This document shows, in pieces, positions 23,803 through 35,036 of a DNA stretch of 64,000 nt. A program made the position numbers and the translations under genes. The notes under the pieces are model-generated. The model made no database searches and was not told the origin of the DNA. It saw nothing but the letters and a program-made list of their open reading frames with translations. The DNA lies in NCBI RefSeq assembly GCF_000585375.1, contig NZ_KK073874.1, forward strand, positions 1,922,001 to 1,986,000. The letters are read 5' to 3'. Each line of letters begins with the position of its first letter. The stretch's first letter is position 1. This DNA is from Cryptosporangium arvum DSM 44712. GTDB taxonomy: Bacteria > Actinomycetota > Actinomycetes > Mycobacteriales > Cryptosporangiaceae.

Positions 23803-24801
23803 TCACAGGGCCGGCTTGGGCGGCCCGCTCGACGCCCGAACCACGAGTTCGGGGGAGAACCGCACCTGGCGGTGCACGTGCGGCCCCGCCGCGTCGGCCT
23901 CCGCGACCAGCAGCTCCGCCGCCGTGCGCCCCAGCAGATGCCGGGGCTGACGCACCGAGCTGAGCGGCACCGCGGCCGCGGCGGCGAATTCGATGTCGTC
24001 GTAACCGACGATCGAGATGTCACCCGGGACCGACAGCCCACGGGCCACCATCACCTGCAGGACGCCCAGGGCCAGCAGGTCGTTGGCGCAGAACACCGCC
24101 GTCGGAGGGGTGCGCAGCCCGAGTAGCCGCTCGCCGGCGTCCCGGCCGGAGGCGACGTTCAACGCCGTCCCGGCGAGAATCTCCAGCTCGCCGCCCGCGA
24201 TCGCGCCCCGGTACCGGTCGGCGCACTGCGCGAGGCTCATCGGCCCGCTCACGTAGGCGATGCGCTCGTGGCCGAGGTCGCGCAGGTGGGCCGCGGCCAG
24301 TTCGCCGCCGAGGACGTCGTCCACCGCGACCGAGCAGTAGTCGCCCTCGCCGGCGTGCCGATCGAGCAGCACCACCGGGACACCGCGCCGGCGCAGCCGG
24401 GACAGGCGGTCGCCGTCGACGTCGACCGGCGTGATCAGTACGCCCTGGACGCGCTGCTCCTCGAGCAGATCGAGGTAGGCCTGCTCCTTGTCGCGCCGCT
24501 CGTCGGAGTTGCAGAGGATGACCGCGAGCCCGGCGTCGTTCGCGGCGTCCTCCACGCCGCGGGCGACGTCGGTGAAGAACGGGTTGGTGACGTCGAGGAC
24601 CACCAGGCCCAGCGTGCGGCTGCGCCCGGCGCGCAGATGGCGGGCCGACTCGTTCCGGACGAACCCGAGGTCGTCGATCGCCCGGCGGACGCGTTCGCGG
24701 GTCGCCGGGGCCACCGCGTCGGGGCGGTTGAGCACGTTGGAGACGGTCCCGACCGACACGCCGGCTCGCTCCGCGACCTCGCGGATGCTCGTCGTCCCCA
24801 T
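23803..24801 (-). CDS. LacI-family regulator, probable rhamnose repressor
   Basis: 332 residues. The N-terminal LacI helix-turn-helix reads [20 protein letters not shown] then LNRPDAVAP, followed by the periplasmic-binding-like sugar domain ([40 protein letters not shown]). ATG 24801 is preceded by GGGAGGC; the longer frame lacks a site. It is divergent from the rhamnose importer operon, and two TGAAAC-type palindromes lie between them. I infer that it represses the rhamnose genes and itself, with L-rhamnose or a derivative as inducer. It would be the analogue of LacI-type RhaR regulators in other actinomycetes. Confidence 0.9.
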   Translation of the reverse strand: MGTTSIREVAERAGVSVGTVSNVLNRPDAVAPATRERVRRAIDDLGFVRNESARHLRAGRSRTLGLVVLDVTNPFFTDVARGVEDAANDAGLAVILCNSDERRDKEQAYLDLLEEQRVQGVLITPVDVDGDRLSRLRRRGVPVVLLDRHAGEGDYCSVAVDDVLGGELAAAHLRDLGHERIAYVSGPMSLAQCADRYRGAIAGGELEILAGTALNVASGRDAGERLLGLRTPPTAVFCANDLLALGVLQVMVARGLSVPGDISIVGYDDIEFAAAAAVPLSSVRQPRHLLGRTAAELLVAEADAAGPHVHRQVRFSPELVVRASSGPPKPAL

Positions 24802-24852
24802 CTGGCGCCTCCCGTGGTGATCTGCGCGAGCGTACTGGCTGCCAGGGGGTTT

Positions 24853-24866
24853 TTGAAACGTCTCAA
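24853..24866. promoter_or_regulatory. LacI-type operator 1 (regulator side)
   Basis: TTGAAACGTCTCAA is a near-perfect palindrome with one mismatch per half-site and a central CG, the usual form for LacI-family operators. It lies 51 bases upstream of the regulator ATG, a position suited to autoregulation. Confidence 0.7.
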
Positions 24867-24930
24867 CCACTTTCTGCCACCGACGCCGGAAGCGGCGCCG
24901 AGTCACGGGAATGTCACGCAGGCGAAACCA

Positions 24931-24960
24931 TTGACACGTGACGGCGCTCACTCATACGGT
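24931..24960 (+). promoter_or_regulatory. Promoter of the rhamnose operon
   Basis: Consensus -35 TTGACA (24931-24936), an 18-base spacer and -10 TACGGT (24955-24960). The start of transcription would fall just before operator 2, and the first gene starts 63 bases downstream of the -10. Confidence 0.6.
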
Positions 24961-24973
24961 CATCGCCACCGCA

Positions 24974-24987
24974 TTGAAACGATTCAT
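24974..24987. promoter_or_regulatory. LacI-type operator 2 (operon side)
   Basis: TTGAAACGATTCAT contains TGAAAC and GATTCA, a palindrome with one mismatch that matches operator 1. It lies just downstream of the predicted transcription start, where a bound repressor would block initiation or clearance. Confidence 0.7.
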
Positions 24988-25023
24988 TTCCGTGACGAAG
25001 AGACCTGCAACGGAGCGTGTCCC

Positions 25024-26541
25024 GTGACCAACAGCGAGCCCGCCCGGCCGCTGCTCTCCCTGGAGGGGGTGGGCAAGACGTTCGGGGCGTTGCGTGCGCT
25101 CGACGGCGTCTCGCTCGACCTCCACCCCGGCGAGGTGCACGCCCTCATGGGGGAGAACGGTGCCGGCAAGTCCACTCTGGTCCGCATCCTCGCGGGCGTG
25201 CACAAGCCCGACGCCGGCGTGGTCCGCCTCGACGGCGAGGACGTGACGTTCGCCGACCCGGCCGCCGCGCGTGACGCCGGCATCGCGGTGATCTACCAGG
25301 AGCCGACGCTCTTCGGCGATCTCTCGGTGACCGAGAACGTCTTCATGGGCCGCCAGCCGCTCGGCCGTTTCCGCGCGATCGACCGCAAGGCGATGCGCAC
25401 CCAGGTGGAGGCGCTGTTCGCCCGCCTCGGGGTCGCGCTCGACCCGGACCGCCCGGCCAGCGGCCTCTCGATCGCCGACCAGCAGCTGGTCGAGATCGCG
25501 AAGGCGCTCTCGCTGAACGCGCGGGTCATCATCATGGACGAGCCGACCGCTGCGCTCTCGTCCCGCGAGGTCGAGCGGCTGTTCACGGTCGCGCGCACGC
25601 TCCGGGAGAGCGGCTCGGCGCTGGTCTTCATCTCGCACCGCCTCGACGAGGTCTACGCGCTCTGCGACCGGGTCACGGTGCTGCGTGACGGCAAGTTCGT
25701 CTCCTCCGACCCGCTGGCCGACGTCACCGAGGACGAGCTCGTCCGCCGGATGGTCGGGCGGGACCTGGACGCGCTGTTCCCGAAGCTCGACACGACGCCC
25801 GGCGAGGTCGCGCTCAAGGTCGAGCGCCTCACCCGTGAGGGCGTCTTCACCGACGTGTCGTTCGAGGTGCGCGCGGGCGAGATCGTCGCGCTGGCCGGGC
25901 TGGTCGGCTCCGGCCGCAGCGAGGTCGCCCGGTGCGTGTTCGGCATCGACGGCTACGACGCCGGCTCGGTCACGGTCCGGGGCAGCGCGCTCAAGCCCGG
26001 GCGGCCGGCCAAAGCCATCGACGCCGGCCTCGCGCTCGTCCCGGAGGACCGCCGCCAACAGGGCCTGGTCATGGAGCTCTCGATCGAGCGCAACGCCACG
26101 ATGACGCAGCTGGGCGGGCTCGCGCGCTTCGGTCTGCTCGGCGGCCGCGCGGAGCGGGCCCGCGCCAAGGAGTGGGCCACCCGCCTCCAGCTCAAGTACC
26201 GCAGGCTCTCCGACGCCGTCGGGGTGCTCTCCGGCGGCAACCAGCAGAAGGTCGTCCTGGCCAAGTGGCTGGCGACCGCTCCGAAGGTGCTGATCGTCGA
26301 CGAGCCCACCCGGGGCATCGACGTCGGCACCAAGGCGGAGGTCCACCGGCTGCTCTCCCAGCTGGCGTCCGAGGGGGTCGCGGTGCTGATGATCTCCTCC
26401 GAGCTCCCGGAGGTGCTCGGGATGGCCGACCGGGTGCTGGTCATGCGTGAAGGCCGGCTCGCCGCCGAGCTCGACCGCACCGAGGCCACCGAGGAGACCG
26501 TGCTCTCCGCCGCCGTCGGCCGTCCGGGGCGTGCGGCATGA
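25024..26541 (+). CDS. rhaT: Rhamnose ABC importer, tandem ATP-binding subunit
   Basis: 505 residues with two ATPase domains as in CUT2 sugar importers. The first has GENGAGKST, the degenerate signature [10 protein letters not shown] and [12 protein letters not shown]; the second has the altered Walker [11 protein letters not shown], the signature LSGGNQQKV and [13 protein letters not shown]. It powers import through the two permeases encoded next. GTG 25024 is used, with GGAGC about 9 bases upstream. It ends in an ATGA overlap with the next gene. Here rhaT follows the Rhizobium naming of the ABC ATPase, not the E. coli proton symporter. Confidence 0.92.
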   Translation: MTNSEPARPLLSLEGVGKTFGALRALDGVSLDLHPGEVHALMGENGAGKSTLVRILAGVHKPDAGVVRLDGEDVTFADPAAARDAGIAVIYQEPTLFGDLSVTENVFMGRQPLGRFRAIDRKAMRTQVEALFARLGVALDPDRPASGLSIADQQLVEIAKALSLNARVIIMDEPTAALSSREVERLFTVARTLRESGSALVFISHRLDEVYALCDRVTVLRDGKFVSSDPLADVTEDELVRRMVGRDLDALFPKLDTTPGEVALKVERLTREGVFTDVSFEVRAGEIVALAGLVGSGRSEVARCVFGIDGYDAGSVTVRGSALKPGRPAKAIDAGLALVPEDRRQQGLVMELSIERNATMTQLGGLARFGLLGGRAERARAKEWATRLQLKYRRLSDAVGVLSGGNQQKVVLAKWLATAPKVLIVDEPTRGIDVGTKAEVHRLLSQLASEGVAVLMISSELPEVLGMADRVLVMREGRLAAELDRTEATEETVLSAAVGRPGRAA

Positions 26542-27824
26542 GCGCGCCGATCGTGGCCGGTGGGCCGGGCGGCACCGGCGGCGCGGGCCCGGGCCTGCCC
26601 GCCGTCGCGGAGAAGCAACGGTCGGCGGCCGCGCTGCTGGGGCGGCTCGCTCGCGCTCGTGAGCTGGGCCTCGTCGTCGCGCTGTTCCTGCTCTTCGGCG
26701 TCACCGCGATCGTCAACCCGCGGTTCATCGGGGTGCAGAGCTTCAAGGACATCCTGCTCAACACCGCGATCGTCGGGTTACTGGCGGTGGGCCAGACGCT
26801 CGTCGTCGTCACCCGCAACATCGACCTGTCGGTCGGCTCGGTGCTGGGCCTCTCGGCGTTCGTCACCGGTCTGCTGTTCGCCGACCACCAGGTGCCGATC
26901 GTCGTCGCGTTCCTCGTCGGCACGCTGATCGGCGCGGTGTGCGGGGTCATCAACGGGGTGCTGGTGGCGGTCTGCCGGATCCCCGCGCTGGTGGTGACGC
27001 TCGGCACGATGTACGTGTTCCGCGGGGCCGACTACTGGCTCGCCGAGGGGCGGCAGGTCAACGCCGCCGACATGCCGTCGGCGTTCCTGAAGATCGGCAG
27101 CGGCTCGGTGCTCGGGATCCCGATCCTGCCGCTGATCGCGCTGGTGCTGCTCGCTCTCGCCGCCTGGGGAATGCGTAACCTGCGCTCCGGTCGCGAGCTG
27201 TACGCGATCGGGTCCAACCCGGACGCCGCCCGGCTGGCGGGCATTCCCGTCGGCCGGCGCCTGTTCGTCGCGTTCGTGCTGACCGGGACGCTGTCCGGCA
27301 TCGCCGGTGTGCTCTGGGCCGCGCGGTACGGAACGGTCGACGCCACCGCGGCGACCGGGTTCGAGCTGAACGTCGTCGCGGCGGTCGTCGTCGGCGGGGT
27401 GGCGATCTTCGGTGGCAGCGGCACCGTCGTGGGTGCCGCGCTCGGTGCACTGCTGCTGTCGACGATCGGCAGCGCGCTCGTCGTGCTGAAGGTCGAGGCG
27501 CTCTGGGAGCGGGCCATCGACGGTGCGCTGCTGCTCCTCGCGATCACCCTCGACCGGGTGCTTGCCCTCCGCGCCGAACGCGCCCTCCGCGCGTCGGCCA
27601 GCCGCGGCGCGACGACGCTCCCGGCCGACGGCGCTACCGGTACACCTACCCGTGACGGCGCTGCCGCCGCGCCCAGCTCTGACGGCGCTGCCGCCGCGCC
27701 CAGCCCCGACGGCGCCGGTGGTGCGCCGCCTGGTGCGGGTGCGAAGGGGCCGGGCGCCACGCCCGCCGACGGGGCCCCCGCGGGCGAGGCCGCCGCTGAC
27801 GTCGCCCAGGGAGGCACACGATGA
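26538..27824 (+). CDS. rhaP: Rhamnose ABC importer permease 1
   Basis: 428 residues. About ten membrane segments of the ribose/rhamnose permease family are visible, with [44 protein letters not shown] and [18 protein letters not shown]. An unusual tail of about 75 residues after the last helix is rich in Ala, Pro and Gly, with two repeated SDGAAAAP-like units (GAAAAPSSD and GAAAAPSPD). The tail is not part of the family and is predicted cytoplasmic. Both ends overlap neighbours by four bases, so translation is coupled. Confidence 0.9.
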   Translation: MSAPIVAGGPGGTGGAGPGLPAVAEKQRSAAALLGRLARARELGLVVALFLLFGVTAIVNPRFIGVQSFKDILLNTAIVGLLAVGQTLVVVTRNIDLSVGSVLGLSAFVTGLLFADHQVPIVVAFLVGTLIGAVCGVINGVLVAVCRIPALVVTLGTMYVFRGADYWLAEGRQVNAADMPSAFLKIGSGSVLGIPILPLIALVLLALAAWGMRNLRSGRELYAIGSNPDAARLAGIPVGRRLFVAFVLTGTLSGIAGVLWAARYGTVDATAATGFELNVVAAVVVGGVAIFGGSGTVVGAALGALLLSTIGSALVVLKVEALWERAIDGALLLLAITLDRVLALRAERALRASASRGATTLPADGATGTPTRDGAAAAPSSDGAAAAPSPDGAGGAPPGAGAKGPGATPADGAPAGEAAADVAQGGTR

Positions 27825-28849
27825 GCACCACGGTTCTGCCTCCGCCGGAGACGAGTTCGCCGGCCTCCTTCGCGGAGCACTCGCCGCTGCGCCGGCTGCT
27901 CTCGTGGGAGGGCGCGATCACCGCGCTGCTGATCTTCGCGGTGCTGGTCGCCGGCTTCGGCGTGGACGGGTTCGCCGACTCGTTCAACCTCGCGAACGCG
28001 CAGCTCGACATCGTCGAGATCGCGATCCTGTCGTTGACCCTGACGCTGCTCGTCGTGATCGGGGAGATCGACCTCTCGATCGCCTCGAACCTCGGCATGT
28101 GCAGCGCGCTGATGGGCGTGCTCTGGAACGCCGGGCTGTCGATCGAGACGATCATCCCGCTGACGATCGTGGTCGGCGCGATCGCCGGTGCGCTCAACGG
28201 CTTCCTGGTGACGGTCGTCGGCCTGCCGAGCCTCGCGGTGACGATCGGCACGCTCGCGCTCTACCGCGGTATGGCCTACGTGCTGCTCGGCGACAAAGCC
28301 GTCGCGGACTTCCCGGTCAGCTACACGTCCTGGCCCGGCAAGACTTTCGCCGACCTGATCCCGTACCCGACGATCCTGGTGATCGTGCTGGCGATCGTCG
28401 TCGGCGTGATCCTGCACGCGACGCCGATCGGCCGCTCGCTCTACGCGATCGGCTCCAACAAGGAGGCGGCCCGCTTCGCCGGCATCCGGGTCAAGCGGAT
28501 CACGTTCTGGCTGTTCGTGGCGTCGGGCGCGTTCGCCGGCCTGGCCGCGGTCATCTACACGTTCCGGTTCTCCAGCGCCCGCGCCGACAACGCGAACGGG
28601 CTGGAGCTCACGGTCGTCGCCGCCGTCCTGCTCGGTGGGGTCTCGATCTTCGGCGGACGCGGCACGCTGCCCGGCGTCCTCGTGGCGGTTCTGCTGGTGG
28701 GGGTGCTGCGCAACGCGCTGATCCTCGACGACGTCTCGACCGAGACGCTGATGCTCGTCACCGGTGGGCTGCTGATCTTCTCCGTGCTCGCGCCGAACGC
28801 CGTCACCTGGGCCCGCGAGCGCCTGCGACTGCGAAAACTTTCCTCCTAA
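27821..28849 (+). CDS. rhaQ: Rhamnose ABC importer permease 2
   Basis: 342 residues with about ten membrane segments of the same permease family: GEIDLSIASNLGMCSALMG, GTLALYRGMAYVLLGD, AIGSNKEAARFAGIRV and VLLGGVSIFGGRGTLPG. It pairs with the preceding permease to form the membrane channel. Unlike that protein it has no low-complexity tail and ends soon after the last helix. The ATG overlaps the previous stop (27821-27824). Confidence 0.92.
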   Translation: MSTTVLPPPETSSPASFAEHSPLRRLLSWEGAITALLIFAVLVAGFGVDGFADSFNLANAQLDIVEIAILSLTLTLLVVIGEIDLSIASNLGMCSALMGVLWNAGLSIETIIPLTIVVGAIAGALNGFLVTVVGLPSLAVTIGTLALYRGMAYVLLGDKAVADFPVSYTSWPGKTFADLIPYPTILVIVLAIVVGVILHATPIGRSLYAIGSNKEAARFAGIRVKRITFWLFVASGAFAGLAAVIYTFRFSSARADNANGLELTVVAAVLLGGVSIFGGRGTLPGVLVAVLLVGVLRNALILDDVSTETLMLVTGGLLIFSVLAPNAVTWARERLRLRKLSS

Positions 28850-28877
28850 CCCCCCCACCACCCGAAAGGGACCGACA

Positions 28878-29951
28878 ATGATGTTGCTCCGTGCACGGAG
28901 AAGCGTTGCGTTCTCCGCCGCGCTGGTCGCGGTGACGCTCGCCGCGGCCGCCTGCGGTGGCACCACCAAGGACTCCACCGACAACGCGTCGGCGGGCCCG
29001 GCCTCGTCCGCTTCGGCGAACCCGGACGCTCCTCTCAAGGAGGGGCTGAAGATCGCGTTCCTGCCCAAGCAGGTGAACAACCCCTACTTCACGGTGTCCG
29101 ACAAGGGCGGCGAGAAGGCGGTCACCGAGTTCAAGGGCACGTACAAGGAGGTCGGTCCCTCCGACGCGAGCGCCTCCTCGCAGGTCCAGTACATCAACAC
29201 GCTGACCCAGCAGGGCCAGGACGGCATCTGCGTCTCGGCCAACGACGCCAACGCGATCGTCCCGGCGCTGACCCAGGCCCGTCAGCGCGGGGTCAAGGTC
29301 GTCACGTTCGACTCGGACGCCGCGGTCGCCGGCCGGGACGCGTTCGTGAACCAGGCCGACCCGGAGGCGCTCGGCCGCACCGAGGTGCAGCTCCTGGCCA
29401 AGCAGATCGGCGAGAAGGGCAAGATCGCGATCCTGTCCGCCACGCCGAACGCCACGAACCAGAACGCCTGGATCGAGTTCATGAAGGACGAACTCAAGAA
29501 GTACCCGGGCATGCAGCTGGTGAAGGTCGCCTACGGCAACGACGACGACCAGAAGTCGTTCCAGGAGACGCAGGGTCTGCTCCAGGCGTACCCCGACCTC
29601 AAGGGCATCATCTCGCCGACCACGGTGGGCATCGCCGCGGCCGCTCGCTACCTGTCGAGCTCGCCGTACAAGGGCAAGGTGCAGCTGACCGGTCTCGGCA
29701 CGCCGAACCAGATGCGTCAGTACGTCAAGGACGGCACGGTCAAGGAGTTCGAGCTCTGGGACCCGGCCAAGCTCGGCTACCTGTGCGCGTACACCGCGGC
29801 CGCGCTGGCCTCCGGGCAGATCACCGGCGCGGAAGGCGAGAAGTTCAAGGCCGGTGAGCTGGGCGAGTACACGCTCGGCAAGGACGGAGCCATCCTCCTC
29901 GGCCCGCCCCAGGTCTTCGACACCAAAAACATCGACCAGTTCAACTTCTAG
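28878..29951 (+). CDS. rhaS: Rhamnose-binding lipoprotein of the ABC importer
   Basis: 357 residues. A basic start, a hydrophobic h-region and the lipobox LAAAACGG indicate a lipid-anchored extracytoplasmic protein. The mature part is a periplasmic-binding type 1 fold: IAFLPKQVNNPYFTVSDKGG, ICVSANDANAIVPALTQARQ, VVTFDSDA and the hinge-region FELWDPAKLGYL. It binds the sugar and delivers it to the permeases. Its 28-base leader contains GAAAGGGACC. A long hairpin directly after the stop may let this gene product be made in excess over the enzymes. Confidence 0.92.
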   Translation: MMLLRARRSVAFSAALVAVTLAAAACGGTTKDSTDNASAGPASSASANPDAPLKEGLKIAFLPKQVNNPYFTVSDKGGEKAVTEFKGTYKEVGPSDASASSQVQYINTLTQQGQDGICVSANDANAIVPALTQARQRGVKVVTFDSDAAVAGRDAFVNQADPEALGRTEVQLLAKQIGEKGKIAILSATPNATNQNAWIEFMKDELKKYPGMQLVKVAYGNDDDQKSFQETQGLLQAYPDLKGIISPTTVGIAAAARYLSSSPYKGKVQLTGLGTPNQMRQYVKDGTVKEFELWDPAKLGYLCAYTAAALASGQITGAEGEKFKAGELGEYTLGKDGAILLGPPQVFDTKNIDQFNF

Positions 29952-29958
29952 TGGGCGG

Positions 29959-30001
29959 CCCGCTGAGGGCCACGCTGCCCGGCAGCGAGGCCCTCAGCGG
30001 G
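29959..30001 (+). terminator. Long intercistronic hairpin (attenuator or RNA stabiliser)
   Basis: Perfect 13-bp arms CCCGCTGAGGGCC (29959-29971) and GGCCCTCAGCGGG (29989-30001). The loop contains a second inverted repeat, CGCTGCC and GGCAGCG (29973-29979 and 29981-29987). It follows the binding-protein stop by 7 bases and precedes rhaM by 25. Because downstream rhamnose enzymes must still be expressed, it is probably a partial terminator or a 3' RNA protector rather than an operon end. Confidence 0.75.
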
Positions 30002-30026
30002 CTCCAGGTTCATACGAAGGACAAAA

Positions 30027-30347
30027 ATGCAGCGGGTTTGTCTTTTGGGCCGGGTTGATCCGTCACGGCTCGATGAGTATCGGGAGCGGCACGCTGCGGT
30101 GTGGCCGGAGATGCTTGCCGCTTTGACCAGGCACGGCTGGACGAACTACTCGCTGTTCCTGAAGGACGACGGTCTTCTGATCGGCTACCTGGAGACCGAG
30201 GACTACGCCGCGGGCCTGGCCGGGATGGCCGGCGAAGAAGTGAACGCCCGCTGGCAGGCGGAAATGGGGCCGTTCTTCGTCGGCCTCGGCGATCGCCGCC
30301 CGGACGAGGGCTTCCTGATCGTCCCCGAAGTGTTCCACCTCGACTGA
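30027..30347 (+). CDS. rhaM: L-rhamnose mutarotase
   Basis: 106 residues, the usual size. It interconverts alpha and beta anomers of L-rhamnose, giving the isomerase its preferred form. Family features are RVDPSRLDEYRERHAAVWPEM, the NYSLFLKDDGLLIGYLE strand pair and the late RPDEGF...PEVFHLD end. The His of the YRERHAAVWPEM helix and the C-terminal acidic residues are at the expected places. GAAGGAC precedes ATG 30027. It is followed 12 bases later by rhaI. Confidence 0.93.
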   Translation: MQRVCLLGRVDPSRLDEYRERHAAVWPEMLAALTRHGWTNYSLFLKDDGLLIGYLETEDYAAGLAGMAGEEVNARWQAEMGPFFVGLGDRRPDEGFLIVPEVFHLD

Positions 30348-30359
30348 AAGAACGGCGCC

Positions 30360-31525
30360 ATGTCCCGAGTGACCGACGTACTCAACCGCCAGCACATCGA
30401 GCTGCCCTCGTGGGCGTTCGCCAACTCCGGGACCCGGTTCAAGGTTTTTCCCCAGGCCGGCGTCCCGCGCGACCCGTACGAGAAGGTCGCCGACGCCGCC
30501 CAGGTGCACAAGTACACCGGCGCCGCTCCGACGGTCGCGCTGCACATCCCGTGGGACAAGACCGACGACTACGCCGACCTGGCCCGCTTCGCCCAGGAGC
30601 AGGGCGTCACGCTGGGCACGATCAACTCGAACGTGTTCCAGGACAACGACTACATGCTCGGCAGCGTGACCAACCCGGACGCCGGCGTTCGCCGGAAGGC
30701 CACCGACCACCTGCTCGAGTGCATCGACATCATGGACCGGACCGGGTCGCGCGACCTGAAGCTCTGGTTCTCCGACGGCATCAACTACCCGGGTCAGGAC
30801 GACATCCGCGAGCGCCAGGACCGCTTGGCCGCGGCGCTGGCCGAGGTCTACGCCCGGCTCGGTGACCACCAGCGGATGCTGCTGGAGTACAAGCTGTTCG
30901 AGCCCGCGTTCTACGCCACCGACGTGCCGGACTGGGGCACCGCCTATGCGCACACGCTGACGCTCGGCGAGAAGGCCGTCGTCTGCGTCGACACCGGACA
31001 CCACGCGCCGAGCACGAACATCGAGTTCATCGTCGCGGTGCTGCTGCGGGCCGGGAAGCTCGGCGCGTTCGACTTCAACTCCCGCTTCTACGCCGACGAC
31101 GACCTGATGGTCGGTGCCGCGGACCCGTTCCAGCTGTTCCGCATCCTGTTCGAGGTGCTGCGCGGAGGCGGCTTCGACCGCGATCCCGGCGCGATGGACG
31201 AGATCGCTTTCATGCTCGACCAGTGCCACAACATCGAGCCGAAGATCCCCGGTCAGATCCGCTCGGTGATGAACGTGCAGGAAGCGACGGCCAAGGCGCT
31301 GCTCGTCGACCGCGAGGCGCTGGCCGCTGCGCAGGCCGAAGGCGACGTGCTCGGCGCGAACGCCGTGTTCATGGACGCCTACAACACCGACGTGCGCCCG
31401 CTGCTGGCCTCGCTGCGGGAGGAGAAGGGGCTCGACCCCGACCCGATGGGCGCCTACCGGCGCTCCGGGTACGCCGAGAAGATCGTCGCCGAGCGCATCG
31501 GCGGAACCCAAGCGGGATGGGGAGC

Positions 31526-31529
<4 letters not shown>
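30360..31529 (+). CDS. rhaI: L-rhamnose isomerase, RhaI type
   Basis: 389 residues. This is the Pseudomonas stutzeri/RhaI type of xylose-isomerase-like barrel, not E. coli RhaA. It converts L-rhamnose to L-rhamnulose with divalent metals. Characteristic segments are HIELPSWAFANSGTRFKVF, ALHIPWDKTDDY, LKLWFSDGINYPGQDD, LLEYKLFEPAFY, VCVDTGHHAP and DFNSRFYADDDLMVG, containing the expected metal-binding Glu, Asp and His. The stop overlaps the next start (ATGA). Confidence 0.94.
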
Positions 31530-33559
<2,030 letters not shown>

Positions 33560-33570
33560 CCGGGTCTGCG

Positions 33571-35031
33571 ATGAACGTCGATGGCATTTCCTCGTTCGCT
33601 GCGGTCGACCTCGGCGCGTCCTCCGGGCGCGTCGTGGCCGGCCGGGTCGGCCCGGACACCCTGGAGCTCACCGAGGCGCACCGGTTCGTCAACGAGCCGG
33701 TGCGCCTGGCCGGCACGCTCCACTGGAACGTGACCGGCCTCTACGCCGAGATCCTGCGCGGTCTCCGCTTCCTCGGTCGCGACCACGCCGTGCCCCGGTC
33801 GATCGGCGTCGACTCCTGGGCGGTCGACTACGGTCTGCTCGACGCCGAGGGCGCGTTGCTCGGCGCGCCCGTGCACTACCGCGACGAGCGCACCGAGGGG
33901 GTGGCCGCCGCGGTCGCGGCCGAGATCGGGGCGGCGTCGCTCTACCGGCGGACCGGCCTGCAGACCCTGCCGTTCAACACCGTGTACCAGCTGGTCGCGG
34001 GTCGGAAGAGCGCGGCGTACCAGGCGGCGGGCGCGCTCCTGCTCATCCCGGACCTGATCGGCTACTGGCTCACCGGGGCGCAGGGCGCCGAGGTCACGAA
34101 CGCCTCGACGACCCAGCTGCTCGACGTCCACCGCCGCAGTTGGGACGTGGAGCTGGCCACGGACCTGCGCCTGCGCCCGGAGCTGCTGCCGCCGCTGCGG
34201 CAGCCCGGCGACCGGCTCGGCGGGCTGCGCGAGGACGTCGCGGCCGAGGTCGGGTTCGACGCTCCGGTGGTGGCGGTCGCGTCGCACGACACCGCGTCGG
34301 CGGTGATCGGGGTGCCCGCGGTGGGGGACCGGTTCGCGTACATCTCGTGCGGCACCTGGGGCCTGGCCGGGCTGGAGCTCGACCGGCCGGTGCTCTCCGA
34401 GGCGAGCCGCGAAGCCAACTTCACCAACGAGGCCGGCATCGACGGCACGGTCCGCTACCTGCGCAACGTGATGGGGCTGTGGTTGCTGCAGGAGTCGGTG
34501 CGGTGGTGGGAACGCTCCGGATCGGGCTCCGACCTGCCGACACTCCTGGCCGACGCCGCCGAGGTGCCCGCCGGTCGCACGGTGATCGACGTCGACGACG
34601 CCCGGTTCCTGCCCCCGGGCGACATGCCGTCGCGGATCGCGGCCTTCGCGAGGGAGACGGGCCAGCCGGTCCCGGCGACGCGCGGCGAGGTCGTGCGGTG
34701 CATCCTCGACAGCTTGGCGCTGGCCTTCCGGCGCACCATCCACCAGGCGTCGTCGTTGGCGTCGCACGACGTGGACGTGGTGCACCTCGTGGGCGGGGGA
34801 GCGCGTAACGCGCTGCTGTGCCGGCTGACCGCGGACGCGACCGGGTTGCCGGTGGTCGCGGGCCCGGTGGAGGCCACCGCGCTGGGCAACGTGCTGGTGC
34901 AGGCGCGCGCCGCAGGCGTGGTGGGTGACCTCGGAGAGGCCCGCGCGCTCCTGGCCGCGACCCAGCCGACCGTGCGCTACGACCCTCGTCCCGGCATCGA
35001 CTGGGACACCCTCGCCGCTCGGCTAGCCTGA
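33571..35031 (+). CDS. rhaB: L-rhamnulokinase
   Basis: 486 residues of the FGGY sugar-kinase fold. It phosphorylates L-rhamnulose with ATP, supplying the aldolase. Visible motifs are AVDLGASSGRVVAGRVG (phosphate loop), IGVDSWAVDYGLLD, HYRDERTEG, VASHDTASAVIGVP, ISCGTWGLAG and VHLVGGGARNALLC (adenine site). The start ATG 33571 lies 11 bases after rhaEW and is the last enzyme of the pathway block. A phosphoesterase gene follows 5 bases later and may be cotranscribed. Confidence 0.94.
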   Translation: MNVDGISSFAAVDLGASSGRVVAGRVGPDTLELTEAHRFVNEPVRLAGTLHWNVTGLYAEILRGLRFLGRDHAVPRSIGVDSWAVDYGLLDAEGALLGAPVHYRDERTEGVAAAVAAEIGAASLYRRTGLQTLPFNTVYQLVAGRKSAAYQAAGALLLIPDLIGYWLTGAQGAEVTNASTTQLLDVHRRSWDVELATDLRLRPELLPPLRQPGDRLGGLREDVAAEVGFDAPVVAVASHDTASAVIGVPAVGDRFAYISCGTWGLAGLELDRPVLSEASREANFTNEAGIDGTVRYLRNVMGLWLLQESVRWWERSGSGSDLPTLLADAAEVPAGRTVIDVDDARFLPPGDMPSRIAAFARETGQPVPATRGEVVRCILDSLALAFRRTIHQASSLASHDVDVVHLVGGGARNALLCRLTADATGLPVVAGPVEATALGNVLVQARAAGVVGDLGEARALLAATQPTVRYDPRPGIDWDTLAARLA

Positions 35032-35036
35032 AGAGG

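Noticed and set aside
24952-29080. Long antisense frames across the rhamnose importer genes
   Set aside because: They lie opposite well-supported transporter genes and show the composition expected of GC-rich antisense shadow.
31223-31525. Upstream extension of the aldolase/dehydrogenase frame
   Set aside because: It lies inside rhaI in another frame. The ATG at 31526 overlaps the rhaI stop and has a ribosome site.
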